64,000 bases of DNA. It comes from Bifidobacterium margollesii. Its GTDB lineage: Bacteria > Actinomycetota > Actinomycetes > Actinomycetales > Bifidobacteriaceae. A program made the position numbers and the translations under genes. Below are positions 1 through 11,178 of this stretch, in pieces (within the stretch, counting starts at the first letter, position 1; each line of letters begins with the position of its first letter). The stretch is taken from contig NZ_NMWU01000005.1 of assembly GCF_002860355.1 (NCBI RefSeq), forward strand, positions 62,085 to 126,084, given 5' to 3'. The notes under the pieces were generated by a model. That model was given only the letters and a program-made list of their open reading frames with translations, was not told the DNA's origin and did no database searches.

Positions 1-2
1 CC

Positions 3-518
3 GAACGCATGGCCGTCGTGGGCGTGCTGGCCGGCATCGTGCAGCCGAAGGCCGGCAAGGTGCAGTTCAAGAGTCAGGATATGCACGAGTTCACATCGCA
101 GGAGTTCCGCGGTCATTTCCTGGGATTCATCCCGCAGATCGGAGCCGTGCGGTCGGATTGGAGCGCCTCCCGCAATCTCGTGGCCGCCATGGACGCCTCC
201 AACCGCAACTTCCTGCGGCCGAAGCCGATTCTGGCCGAGCAGCTGCTGGATCAGGTGGGCTTCCCCGAGGAGCTGGCGAACAAACCGCTCAAGGAGCTGA
301 AGGAGGTCGACCGTCGACGTGCGGCCATCGCCCGCGCCCTGTGCTGCGAGCCCTCGGTGGTGCTGGCCGACGAGCCCATCGCCAGGTTGGGCGATGACGC
401 CGCCGAAACGATCTACGATCTGCTCGCCGGATTGACCCGTCACGACGACTACTGCGTGATCATCGTCACCGAGGATCCCGATCTGGCCGCCCGCGCCAAC
501 GTCACCTACGAGATCTAA
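3..518 (+). CDS. ABC transporter ATP-binding protein, 3' part only
   Basis: The reading frame is already open at the left edge, so the true start and the Walker A loop lie outside the window; the ATG at 9 is internal. What remains runs from just after Walker A (LAGIVQPKAGKVQF, the usual 'G.i.P..G.v' strand) through the helical domain to Walker B (VVLADEP) and the H-loop region (VIIVTEDPDLA, where the usual His is replaced by Glu-Asp). The ABC signature, normally LSGGQ, reads LKELKEVDRRR before AAIARAL, so it is strongly degenerate. Size and layout fit the LolD/MacB-type ATPases that pair with FtsX-like permeases. The degenerate signature could mean a weak or regulatory subunit. Substrate unknown. 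Confidence 0.8.
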   Translation, partial: ERMAVVGVLAGIVQPKAGKVQFKSQDMHEFTSQEFRGHFLGFIPQIGAVRSDWSASRNLVAAMDASNRNFLRPKPILAEQLLDQVGFPEELANKPLKELKEVDRRRAAIARALCCEPSVVLADEPIARLGDDAAETIYDLLAGLTRHDDYCVIIVTEDPDLAARANVTYEI

Positions 519-533
519 CAGCCGGTCAGCGCT

Positions 534-1481
534 CTAAGCCTCATAGGGTCCCATAAAGCGAGAGCCGTCGAGGTGAATCATGTGATCAGGAGTGTCGGCG
601 CACCAAGCTTCCGTTTCCCAAGCAAGCAGGGCAAGGTATCTTTGCATGGTCTTGCGATCGGGGAAACAGGAGACGAGGACGACCTTATCCCACTGATCGG
701 CGAAAAGACCGTGCAATTCGGCTTTGCGCGTCACGTCTATCGGGCCATGAGTGCTGGCCGCCTCCATGAGGAACAGCCATCCGCGCTCCGCATCCCATGC
801 AATCACGTCGGGAGCCTTTTCGCGGGTCTTAAGGTCGATGCCGAGTCTTTCCATCAGCTCGGCATCGACCACACCATGCTGATGATCGGTATCGTCGATG
901 TACACGATATGACAGGCGGCCGCAAAACGCGGCAACATTTCTTCGATCATCGACTTGATCAACACCGACTGGCCGCTGGGCGACAGTTCCATCGAAGAAC
1001 CGGATGGCAGGATGACTGGGGTTTTCGGCAGGTTTCGCCGTTCTTCGGTCAGTGACGCGTACGAGACATGCTCGCGAAGGAACCGTTTTAGTTCGATCTC
1101 GAAAACCGACTTGCCATAACTGCGGAATACTTCCAGCGCCGCATCGGTGATGCGATAATTCCACTTCGGCGAGTTGATAGGTCGATCGGACCGGTCAGCG
1201 TTCTCCTCGACGATTTCGGCCATGATGAACTGGTGCAGGGTGAACCGGCGGATTGTCTCACGCGTATTCGGCTTGTAGTCCACGCCGAACTGATCGCGGA
1301 TCCAATCCATGATCGCACGAGTACCCAGCATTGGATTCGTGGCCTGATCCCAGGAATCACCATCCTTGAGATGCAGCAGGGCCAGCAGGGTCATGGCACT
1401 ACGGTCATTCAACTGATCCTTGCCGACTTCGAAGTCGCGCAGAATCTCAAGCGCCTCATCAATCAGCTTGCTTGCACCCAT
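534..1481 (-). CDS. Type II restriction endonuclease, BsuBI/PstI family
   Basis: A 315-residue protein with the layout of the BsuBI/PstI family: an N-terminal helical, winged-helix-like region (about residues 1-140) and a C-terminal catalytic region. The stretch around PDVIAWDAERGWLFLMEA followed by THGPID and a conserved RKAEL is characteristic and would carry the PD-(D/E)xK-like metal site. Family members cut CTGCAG. It starts inside the 3' end of the methyltransferase gene (19-bp overlap), with GGAAGG ahead of the ATG, so the two are co-translated with the methylase made first. Its base composition looks less GC-rich than the flanking housekeeping genes, as expected for an acquired RM module. 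The specificity is inferred from the family. Confidence 0.85.
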   Translation of the reverse strand: MGASKLIDEALEILRDFEVGKDQLNDRSAMTLLALLHLKDGDSWDQATNPMLGTRAIMDWIRDQFGVDYKPNTRETIRRFTLHQFIMAEIVEENADRSDRPINSPKWNYRITDAALEVFRSYGKSVFEIELKRFLREHVSYASLTEERRNLPKTPVILPSGSSMELSPSGQSVLIKSMIEEMLPRFAAACHIVYIDDTDHQHGVVDAELMERLGIDLKTREKAPDVIAWDAERGWLFLMEAASTHGPIDVTRKAELHGLFADQWDKVVLVSCFPDRKTMQRYLALLAWETEAWCADTPDHMIHLDGSRFMGPYEA

Positions 1482-2878
1482 GAGAACAGCCTTCCAATCG
1501 TTTCGTCGATATGACTTTGGGATGCATCGGCGTCAATGGGGAGACTATCGGCCAATGCTGTCAGCTGCGCCTTCGTCGGACACGGCATCTGCCGTAGATC
1601 GGTAGCATTGACCTGCGTACTACCGGAAATCTGCCGGTACCACTCATCGATGACCGATGATGACATCCATAGCGTCAGACCGCAAGCCACTTTGTCGTCC
1701 AACGGCACCGTTCGACGGGATGTGCCTTGATGCACGTAGTTCAGCTTGTTATCTGCCACAAATCCCACGCTGCTGCACAGATACGATGCATGGATGCGAC
1801 GCGACTGCTCCTTGGCGGAGAAACGATTCACCATGCAGTAGCTGCCGGCAGGAAGTATCACATTACGCGAATCGACTCCATCGGTCACCCACTGTTCTCG
1901 ATCGCATTCGACCGGATGCACCATCATCATGCCGTTTTGATTGTCAGACCAGTACAACGGATGCCCCTTCGGTCTTTCCACGGCCGATAGCACATCACGG
2001 TTGCGGAACCACACCAACTTACCCGTAGATACCCATAATCCTTGATCGGATATCGTCCCGAAGCCCGACAAGCGCGGATCCTGCGGCTGAATGCGCACAA
2101 TACGATCACGACCCATCAGCAACGCCTTAAGCGCCACCGATTCATGCGGCTGACTTTCCAACGGCGCGACCGGCATGGCTTCAGCATACACCGAGACTTT
2201 TTTGGTCTGAGGTCGCTTGGAAACCTTCACCAGCATGATTTCCTGCAGAATATTCATATCCTTGAAGTGCTCCTGCCGCGACCTATATACGGCCAGTACG
2301 TCAAGACTGCACTCGTTCAGCATCCACTTGCGGAAATCCTTGAAATAATCGCCGTTCATCCATGACCGCGGGATGATGGCCACGCATTCGCCGCCTTCGT
2401 CCAACGCCTGAATGGCCGTCACCAGAAAAGCGGTATATAGATTCGTGACTTTCACTCCACCATTGCTTGTGGCAATCACTGTCGGGCTGATCTTCTTATA
2501 CGGCGGATTGAGAATCACCCGATCAAACTGAGTGTCCAGCAACACCTCAAAAACCGATTTATTGATAACTGTGACATCCTCGCACACCTGCCGCAACGAC
2601 GATTCAGAGACCTGTGCAAGATCAGCGTCCTGTTCAATGGCGACAACGCTGCTGCCTCGCGTGGACCGTCTGGCCGTCACCGCGCTCAGAATACCCGAGC
2701 CTGAGCCGAGGTCAAGAATCCGCACCGGCTTGTCAGTCGGAGTAAACAGACTCACCGCCTGCTCGGCAATGGGCATGGGGGTCAGAAACTGCTCCCACTG
2801 CTGCTGTCGCTCCGGGGAAAGCGACGCAGCAGCCTCGTTGCGAATCTGTGCGATGGTCTTGGATGTCATACCCAACAC
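1463..2878 (-). CDS. Adenine-specific DNA methyltransferase of a PstI/BsuBI-type RM system
   Basis: A 471-residue N6-adenine methyltransferase. The SAM-binding motif I is ILDLGSGSGILS (about residues 52-63) and the catalytic motif IV is NPPY (within VILNPPYKK, about residues 123-131), placing it among gamma-type enzymes like M.BsuBI and M.PstI. It would methylate the A of CTGCAG and protect the host from the downstream endonuclease. The GTG at 2878 is chosen because GAGG lies five bases upstream; an in-frame ATG at 2869 is the alternative. CTGCAG sites are present in the window (for example near 6728, 8904 and 13332), so such protection would matter. Confidence 0.87.
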   Translation of the reverse strand: MLGMTSKTIAQIRNEAAASLSPERQQQWEQFLTPMPIAEQAVSLFTPTDKPVRILDLGSGSGILSAVTARRSTRGSSVVAIEQDADLAQVSESSLRQVCEDVTVINKSVFEVLLDTQFDRVILNPPYKKISPTVIATSNGGVKVTNLYTAFLVTAIQALDEGGECVAIIPRSWMNGDYFKDFRKWMLNECSLDVLAVYRSRQEHFKDMNILQEIMLVKVSKRPQTKKVSVYAEAMPVAPLESQPHESVALKALLMGRDRIVRIQPQDPRLSGFGTISDQGLWVSTGKLVWFRNRDVLSAVERPKGHPLYWSDNQNGMMMVHPVECDREQWVTDGVDSRNVILPAGSYCMVNRFSAKEQSRRIHASYLCSSVGFVADNKLNYVHQGTSRRTVPLDDKVACGLTLWMSSSVIDEWYRQISGSTQVNATDLRQMPCPTKAQLTALADSLPIDADASQSHIDETIGRLFSWVQAS

Positions 2879-2985
2879 AATAGCCTCAGCCGAAAACCGC
2901 GAGCGCCCCCTGTTCCTGTCTGGTCGACCCGCCGATCTGCTCGAACCAGACCATTGCCAATCCGCTTGGACGAACCCGTTCGCGG

Positions 2986-3918
2986 CTATTCATGGAACAC
3001 GCCGTCGCGGATGTTCACATATCCTTCCGGTTCGATCTGGAACGTGGAGTGTTCCACCGACACGGGGAAATGATCGCGCACGCAGCATTGCAGCGAGGTG
3101 AGCACATCCGCGTAGTCGTCGACGTTCTCGGCGTCCACCACCACATGGGCGCTCAGGGTCGGCAGTCCGGTGGCCACGGTGATGGCGTGCAGATCATGCA
3201 CGTCCACCACATGCGGCACGTTCTGCAGATGCGTGCGCACCGCGTCGAGGTCAAGCCCCTCCGGCGTCTCCTCCAACAGCACTCTCATGCTGGAGTGCAG
3301 CAGCTTGCCGGCCCGCGGAATCATCATCAGCGCGATCACCACGCCGGCGATCGAATCGAAGTTCGACCATCCGGTGGTCATCACCAATACGGCCGAAATC
3401 ACCACGGCCACCGAGCCAAGCGCATCGTTGACCACCTCGAGGAACGCGGCCCGCATATTCATGTTGGACTGCCGGTCGCCCATCAGAATGATCATCGAAG
3501 CGATGTTCGCCAGCAGACCGAGCACACCGAAGAACAGCAGCAGCCTCGGCGCCTGCATCTGCTCTCCCCCGCCGAGCAGCCGCTGCACGGCCTCGACCAG
3601 CGCGAACAGGCCCACCGCCAGCAGGGCCAGCGCGCCGCCCGCCGCGGTCACCACCTCAAGCCGCGCCCAACCCCAGGTGCGTTCGGCACTGGGCTTGCGG
3701 CGCATCAGCACGGCCGTCACCGTGGATGCGGCGAGCACCGAGATGTCGGTGAGCATGTGGCCGGCGTCCACCAGCAGCGCCAGCGAGCCGGTGACGGCGG
3801 CACCGGCGATCTCCGCCGCCAGAATCGTCGCGGAAAGGCACAGCGCGGCGATCAGCCGTCGTGCGTGCCGGGGATCGCCGATATTCCCCGCGGAGTGCGT
3901 ATGGGTCTGTTCGCTCAT
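2986..3918 (-). CDS. Cation diffusion facilitator (Zn2+/Co2+/Cd2+ efflux, CzcD-like)
   Basis: A 310-residue CDF-family antiporter that would export divalent metals, chiefly Zn2+, in exchange for protons. The transmembrane metal site is visible as DAGHMLTD in TM2 and DALGS in TM5, the paired Asp/His motifs of the Zn-CDF subgroup. Six membrane segments are followed by a cytoplasmic ferredoxin-like dimerisation domain (from about residue 215) ending in HSTFQIE. The N-terminus carries a short His-rich piece (THTHS). The gene is monocistronic by position. Confidence 0.9.
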   Translation of the reverse strand: MSEQTHTHSAGNIGDPRHARRLIAALCLSATILAAEIAGAAVTGSLALLVDAGHMLTDISVLAASTVTAVLMRRKPSAERTWGWARLEVVTAAGGALALLAVGLFALVEAVQRLLGGGEQMQAPRLLLFFGVLGLLANIASMIILMGDRQSNMNMRAAFLEVVNDALGSVAVVISAVLVMTTGWSNFDSIAGVVIALMMIPRAGKLLHSSMRVLLEETPEGLDLDAVRTHLQNVPHVVDVHDLHAITVATGLPTLSAHVVVDAENVDDYADVLTSLQCCVRDHFPVSVEHSTFQIEPEGYVNIRDGVFHE

Positions 3919-4034
3919 ACGAGAGAGCCTACTCCTGCCTGATCTCCCGTCGGCGAATACGAACCTCCCGCGGTGATGCTACGCGGCCGACTGCGCAATG
4001 CTACGCAACCGATTGCACGGTGTCGCGCGGCCGG

Positions 4035-5297
4035 CTACTTCTGGAATACGTCCGGACGCTCCGGATCCCCCGGCTCGGTGTCGAGCGTGCCCTCGACGTG
4101 CAGGAACTCGCGCCAGAACTCCAGCGGCTGCCCGTAGGGTCGGGCGTCCTCGCCATGCGCCTGAAGATCGGCCTTGGCCTCGCGCACGTCCACCGCTCGC
4201 AGACCGTCGAAATAGCTCAGCAGACCCTCGAACTGCGCCCGATCGTAGAACAGGTTGGCAACGATTTCGGTCAGACGCTGGGCGCGCGGCAGCGGCAGCG
4301 AATCCCAGTGTCGCAGCTCGATGAAGTTCTTGAGCCGCACGTCGTTGAAATGCGTGGAGATCAGATGATTGATCTCCGCCTGGTTGAGTTCGCGATCCGG
4401 ATACAGGTCGGCCGCCGTGTCGAACGGGGCCGCGAATACCGGCTTGTCGCCGGTGTATTCCGGGGTGTGCGAAAGATCGGCGATGAACACCGGAGTGGTG
4501 AGCACGTCCACCGCATAGTGCTCCCAGTCGTAGTTGTCGTCGTAGAGCCCCCACAGCTGGTCGGTGCGCTGCGGATCGATGTGGTCCCACATCTCCTGAC
4601 GCAGCAGCGGGAACGGATTCGGCTCCTTCTCGAAGAACGGGGTGTTGCGGAAGAACCATGCCAGAATCGGCCCGACGGCCGTGCCGATGCGCAGCTTGTC
4701 GATGGAATCCTTCTCGCTGAAGTAGTCGATGCTCACCTGCGTGGAGGCGGAGGCGCGCATCATGCAGAACCCGTAGCGGGCGATGTGCGAGAAATACTTC
4801 TGCATCGCATGGTAGCGGGACTTCGGAATGATCTCGATCTCCTTGTAGGAGGTGTCGGGCTGGTAGCCGAAGTTGATCAGACGGATGCCGAAACGGTCGA
4901 GCACCGGATCGAGATCCCTGCGGAATTCGTGGTACAGCGCCTCCAGATCGTCGGCGTGGTTGAGCACGCCGAGCGAGCATTCGATCTGACCGCCCGGTTC
5001 CAGCGACACCGAGATGCCGTCGCGCCCGAGGCCGAGCAGATGGCCGTCCTCATAGTATTCGCGGGTGGGATCATAGAACTGCGCAAGCGCCTGCAGCACA
5101 TTGCGAATGCCGTGCGGTTCGGCGTAGGTCACCGCCTTGCCGGTGCTCTTGCGAATCGGCAGATGCTCGATCTCCACGCCGAATCCACGGTGGTCCGGGG
5201 TCTTGACGCCGGATTCGATGAACCGGACCAGACTGGCCACATGCCTGGGATTGGGAACCGTGGTCTGGTGGGCGTAGTCAAAGGCTCGTATCGTCAT
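4035..5297 (-). CDS. Glutamate-cysteine ligase (GCS2/EgtA-like)
   Basis: A 420-residue ATP-dependent carboxylate-amine ligase that joins glutamate and cysteine to give gamma-glutamylcysteine. Conserved pieces include GFGVEIEHLPI at the N-terminus (the GxExE metal/ATP site), SLEPGGQIE (about residue 97), and the MRASASTQVSIDY strand. These define the GCS2 family used by plants, proteobacteria and actinobacterial EgtA. GGGAGAC precedes the ATG. No glutathione synthetase gene is visible nearby. The adjacent gene on the same strand is a class II glutamine amidotransferase-fold protein resembling EgtC, so the pair resembles part of an ergothioneine-type pathway, although egtB, egtD and egtE are not in this window. 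Confidence 0.85.
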   Translation of the reverse strand: MTIRAFDYAHQTTVPNPRHVASLVRFIESGVKTPDHRGFGVEIEHLPIRKSTGKAVTYAEPHGIRNVLQALAQFYDPTREYYEDGHLLGLGRDGISVSLEPGGQIECSLGVLNHADDLEALYHEFRRDLDPVLDRFGIRLINFGYQPDTSYKEIEIIPKSRYHAMQKYFSHIARYGFCMMRASASTQVSIDYFSEKDSIDKLRIGTAVGPILAWFFRNTPFFEKEPNPFPLLRQEMWDHIDPQRTDQLWGLYDDNYDWEHYAVDVLTTPVFIADLSHTPEYTGDKPVFAAPFDTAADLYPDRELNQAEINHLISTHFNDVRLKNFIELRHWDSLPLPRAQRLTEIVANLFYDRAQFEGLLSYFDGLRAVDVREAKADLQAHGEDARPYGQPLEFWREFLHVEGTLDTEPGDPERPDVFQK

Positions 5298-5452
5298 GTC
5301 TCCCGAGACTACGCGACCATCGTCGGCAACACCCGAATGACGCTATACGAATAATCGATGACCGATCATTGGCATGCGGCTGCGGGGGCATGCGGCTGCG
5401 GGTTGCCGCCGCCCGATGACCGGCGTACGGCGATCGATGCGCGGCTGCCGGC

Positions 5453-6307
5453 CTACAGCGCCTCGATATGGAATTCGCCGGTACGGTTGGATGCCACGAT
5501 CATCCGGTTGTTGTCCAGGGTCCGCCATCCGTCTCGCTCGCGCTGCTCGAATCCGGAGCTGGCGGCCACCACGCCGCCGCCGGGAAGCTCGCGGTAGCGG
5601 ATGCGACGGTAGTCGTGGGCGTGTTCCTTCTGCCCGTAGCGTGCGTACAGGTCTTCGATCTCCGGCTCGGGGTCGAGACTGCCCACGGCATGCACGCAGA
5701 TGAATTCGTCGCCGGTCTGGATCATGCAGTTGTACGAGGACTTCGGATAGCCGCCACGAAGATCCTTCACCGCCTCGCGCACGGCGTCGGGCAGTTCGCG
5801 ACCCTTGTGGTAGTAGGCGAGCACAAGGGCGAAGTACACGGCGGAATCGCTTTTGCCACCGGTGCGCAGCATATCGACTTCGGAGACCGGCTTGCTGGGG
5901 GCTCGTACGATATTGCGCTGCTGGGCGTCGGAGATGTCGCCGTTGTGGATGAAGGAGACGCCGTCCGCGAAGAAGGGCTGCTGGTTCTCCATGATCAGCG
6001 GCAGACCGGACGATGCCAGCCGCAGATGATACAGCGCGCCGCGGGCGCCCTGGCATTCGATCGAGCGGAACACCGGATCGGCATAGGCCGATGACGTGGA
6101 TTTGTAGACGCTCACATTGTTCGACGGCGTGGGGGCGCCTCCGTCGCGCACGCCGGACGGCTGGAGCGGATCGGTGACCAGGGCCGCGCCCCAGCCGTCG
6201 TTGTGAATGATGGCCATCTGCTGAAACGTCTCAAGTTGGGAGTTCGTCAGCACGTCATCAAGACTCAGGTTGTCCCCCGGTGTAGCGTATCCCAACAATC
6301 TGCACAT
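5453..6307 (-). CDS. Class II glutamine amidotransferase-fold hydrolase (EgtC/YafJ-like)
   Basis: A 284-residue Ntn-hydrolase. I start it at MCRLLGYA (6307) rather than at an in-frame ATG 13 codons upstream, because in this fold Cys2 becomes the catalytic N-terminal nucleophile after Met removal. Other family features are HNDGWGAALV (about residues 39-48), YHLRLASSGLP and FIHNGDISD (oxyanion and glutamine pockets). EgtC enzymes remove the gamma-glutamyl group from an ergothioneine intermediate, while YafJ homologues are of unknown substrate. It lies immediately upstream of the glutamate-cysteine ligase on the same strand, separated by about 155 bp. A role in gamma-glutamyl thiol metabolism is inferred from that pairing. 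Confidence 0.8.
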   Translation of the reverse strand: MCRLLGYATPGDNLSLDDVLTNSQLETFQQMAIIHNDGWGAALVTDPLQPSGVRDGGAPTPSNNVSVYKSTSSAYADPVFRSIECQGARGALYHLRLASSGLPLIMENQQPFFADGVSFIHNGDISDAQQRNIVRAPSKPVSEVDMLRTGGKSDSAVYFALVLAYYHKGRELPDAVREAVKDLRGGYPKSSYNCMIQTGDEFICVHAVGSLDPEPEIEDLYARYGQKEHAHDYRRIRYRELPGGGVVAASSGFEQRERDGWRTLDNNRMIVASNRTGEFHIEAL

Positions 6308-6422
6308 AGTCCCCCACCATAGCGGCAGACCGATACGACGTGCCACCGGCGTTATAGCGAATGGCTATAACGCCCGATGCACCCGTTTGCCGCCGTCACC
6401 TTGGTCGTCTCCGATCCACAGC

Positions 6423-9158
<2,736 letters not shown>

Positions 9159-9372
9159 GGCAACCTCCAACATTCAACACAACGGTATTCGTCACTGCAT
9201 CGGCTGCCGGGCAGCCGCGATCCAGGATTGCAGATTCATAAAATCTTTGCATTTTCCTAACGCGAAGAAAAAGGCTACCACTACCTCGCCAAAAGCGCGA
9301 ACAACGCTTGCCCTCCATATGTGCAAACAGCGGCAACCGTTGAAATCACTGATATTTGCGGCCGAAAAATCC

Positions 9373-9400
9373 TAACGGTTTCCTAACGGTCGCTAACGAC
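9373..9400. promoter_or_regulatory. TAACGG direct repeats upstream of kup (candidate KdpE/OmpR-type box)
   Basis: Three TAACG units start at 9373, 9384 and 9394, at 11- and 10-bp steps, that is about one helical turn apart, the geometry typical of OmpR/PhoB-family regulator sites. The first fifteen bases, TAACGGTTTCCTAAC, match the kdp upstream site at 30323 in 14 of 15 positions. Both sites lie upstream of minus-strand K+ transporters and read the same way. Confidence 0.5.
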
Positions 9401-9409
9401 ATTCGAACA

Positions 9410-10360
9410 TCAGATGCCATATACGGACTGGGTGTTCCGTCTGGTGATCGCAGCCATGTCGTTGACGTTGATGCCCAGCACATCCGCCATGGCGGTGAGC
9501 GTGTAGGGGATCATGTACGGTGCGTTCGTACGGCCACGATACGGCATCGGCGTGAGATACGGAGCGTCGGTCTCCACGAGGATGTGATCCCGGGCGATCA
9601 TGCGCAGCGAGTCGCGAATCCCCCCGTTGCCCTTGTAGCTCACCGTTCCCGAAAAACTCAGATACCACCCCTGCTCGGCGGCGATACGCCCCATGTCCGC
9701 ATCCCCCGAATACGAGTGGAACACGGTGCGTTCCGGCGCTCCGTCCCTGAGCAGAACCTCGATGCAGTCGGCATGCGCATCCCGATCGTGGATCTGCATC
9801 GGCAGATTCAGCTCCTTGGCCAGCGCGATATGCGCACGGAACGCCTCACGCTGGTATTCCCGAGCCTCATCGCCGGTACGGAAATAGTCGAGACCGGTTT
9901 CACCGATGGCCACCACCTGCTCGGGGAACGTCGTCGCCAGCCGATGAACCTCGCCCAACGCCGCGTCGAAATCGATATCATGCCACGGCTGGTACTTGAG
10001 CTCCAGACCGTCCGGCCCCTTGGCCCCGCGATGCCCATGCAGCACGGATTCATTGGGATGGATGGCCAGTGCGGCGTGCACGCAGCCGGGGAATTCGTTC
10101 GCCAGATCAACCGCATCGCGCAGATGGGGGTATTCGCATCCCACGTCGATGATCCGTCGGACCCCCACGGCCTCGGCCTGCTCCAGAATCTCCCGCTCGC
10201 TGTAGACCGGCACGGGCGGCTGCCCCTTGATCTCGGCCTCATGTGCCATGGCCGCGGAAAACGGCACCACCGATTTCACATGCGTGTGATTGTCGTAGGT
10301 CCATTCGGTCAGCGGCTCCGGGGCCGGCGCCCAGCTTCGATTGCGATGATGCTTGCTCAT
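9410..10360 (-). CDS. tatD: TatD-family metal-dependent deoxyribonuclease
   Basis: A 316-residue TIM-barrel hydrolase. Metal ligands are visible in order: DNHTHV (HxH), IGETGLDYF (Glu), QIHDRDAH (His), VFHSYSG (His) and LVETDAPYLTP (Asp). TatD enzymes are 3'-5' exonucleases acting on single-stranded or damaged DNA. The start is placed at MSKHHRNRS; 27 in-frame codons upstream lack family similarity. It follows metG on the same strand, a common arrangement, but here the two are separated by about 820 bp holding two terminator-bearing small units. Confidence 0.88.
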   Translation of the reverse strand: MSKHHRNRSWAPAPEPLTEWTYDNHTHVKSVVPFSAAMAHEAEIKGQPPVPVYSEREILEQAEAVGVRRIIDVGCEYPHLRDAVDLANEFPGCVHAALAIHPNESVLHGHRGAKGPDGLELKYQPWHDIDFDAALGEVHRLATTFPEQVVAIGETGLDYFRTGDEAREYQREAFRAHIALAKELNLPMQIHDRDAHADCIEVLLRDGAPERTVFHSYSGDADMGRIAAEQGWYLSFSGTVSYKGNGGIRDSLRMIARDHILVETDAPYLTPMPYRGRTNAPYMIPYTLTAMADVLGINVNDMAAITRRNTQSVYGI

Positions 10361-10444
10361 GCGCACCAGTATGGCGTGAGGGGTTCCCGAACCGCCGTGC
10401 GGAACAAAAGAACGTGCGGAACAAGGAAAACGGCGGAACAAAGA

Positions 10445-10628
10445 AAAACCCGGCGGGATTGGCCGCCGGGAAATCAGAGAAAGGAAGAGAGAAGAGAAGG
10501 GTTCAGTTATGAGGATTCAGTTATCATCCGCTTACCGAGTGGTTCGGCGTGCCGCACCATCCGCGGGATGTGTTCGGATCCTTCCGGGTTGCACCTCCGG
10601 GGTTTCCGTTGACAACTCTTATATAACT
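10445..10628 (-). ncRNA. Putative small RNA unit, copy A
   Basis: On the minus strand a GAGTTATATAAG box (10617-10628), with TTGCAT 17 bp upstream of TATAAG, would start a short transcript. It ends in a pyrimidine-rich run (CCCTTCTCTTCTCTCTTCC) followed by a G+C hairpin with stem CCCGGCGG/CCGCCGGG (10449-10470) and TTTTTCTTTG. The same order of TTATAT box, AACTGAA/ACTAAA, CU-rich run and GCCCGG hairpin recurs at 10.9 kb and 20.8 kb. No convincing ORF is present. An attenuator for tatD is the main alternative, since copy A ends about 85 bp before that gene. Confidence 0.45.
10449..10470 (-). terminator. Rho-independent terminator of small RNA unit A
   Basis: The 8-bp stem CCCGGCGG/CCGCCGGG has a 6-nt loop and, on the minus strand, is followed by TTTTTCTTTG. 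Confidence 0.7.
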
Positions 10629-10900
10629 CGCCCTTACTGAATGCAACGATGCCATAACCTGAAAATAACCTGAAAATCATGCGCGGGAAATGTGCGACCG
10701 GTGTGCCCGAAATCCAGACCGATGGCGGTTTTCCGTACCGTGTCGTGGTTTCGCGGCCTGATCCATCGAACCCGAACCGTCCGGGCATGCAACTTGGTCA
10801 ATGCGATCATTAAGAAGCCGATTCGGACGTATTCATAAGCACTTCGACCAAGTAACGAGGCTGATGAGCGGTTCCGCCAGTTCACCCCAAAAGCCGATCG

Positions 10901-11022
10901 GAAAAGAAAAAGCCCGGTGGGAGAAAACACCGGGCTAGAGAGAAGAGAGAAGAAGGGTTCAGTTATGAGATTCGACTGGGAATCTCGCCGGCGGTGCTAT
11001 CCGCTGACATGACTGATATAAC
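10901..11022 (-). ncRNA. Putative small RNA unit, copy B
   Basis: Minus-strand unit with GGTTATATCAG (11012-11022) as the putative -10 region, about 70 nt of unique sequence, then ATAACTGAACCCTTC, a CU-rich run and a 9-bp GC hairpin (10911-10936) with a T-rich tail. Upstream are two TTCAGG motifs (11047-11066 on the minus strand), also seen upstream of copy A. It could instead be read-through 3' sequence of metG, but the promoter-like box and the match to copies A and C argue for an independent unit. Confidence 0.45.
10911..10936 (-). terminator. Terminator of unit B (also downstream of metG)
   Basis: AGCCCGGTG pairs perfectly with CACCGGGCT across an 8-nt loop and is followed on the minus strand by TTTTTCTTTTC. 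Confidence 0.75.
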
Positions 11023-11178
11023 CAGCCCTTTCTTGGCGGAACGATATGGGAACCTGAATCTTTCCTGAAAATGTGTGACGGAATCGTGAAATGTGGCAGG
11101 CCGTGCTGGCTCAGCCACATTCCACGGCGGACATTGCAATCATCCGTCCGATCGTCCGTTTCCGGCGATCGGGCGGAA

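Noticed and set aside
9159-9372. A ydaO-type c-di-AMP riboswitch in the kup leader.
   Set aside because: I could not recognise the conserved ydaO sequence blocks by eye; it is left as a check rather than a feature.
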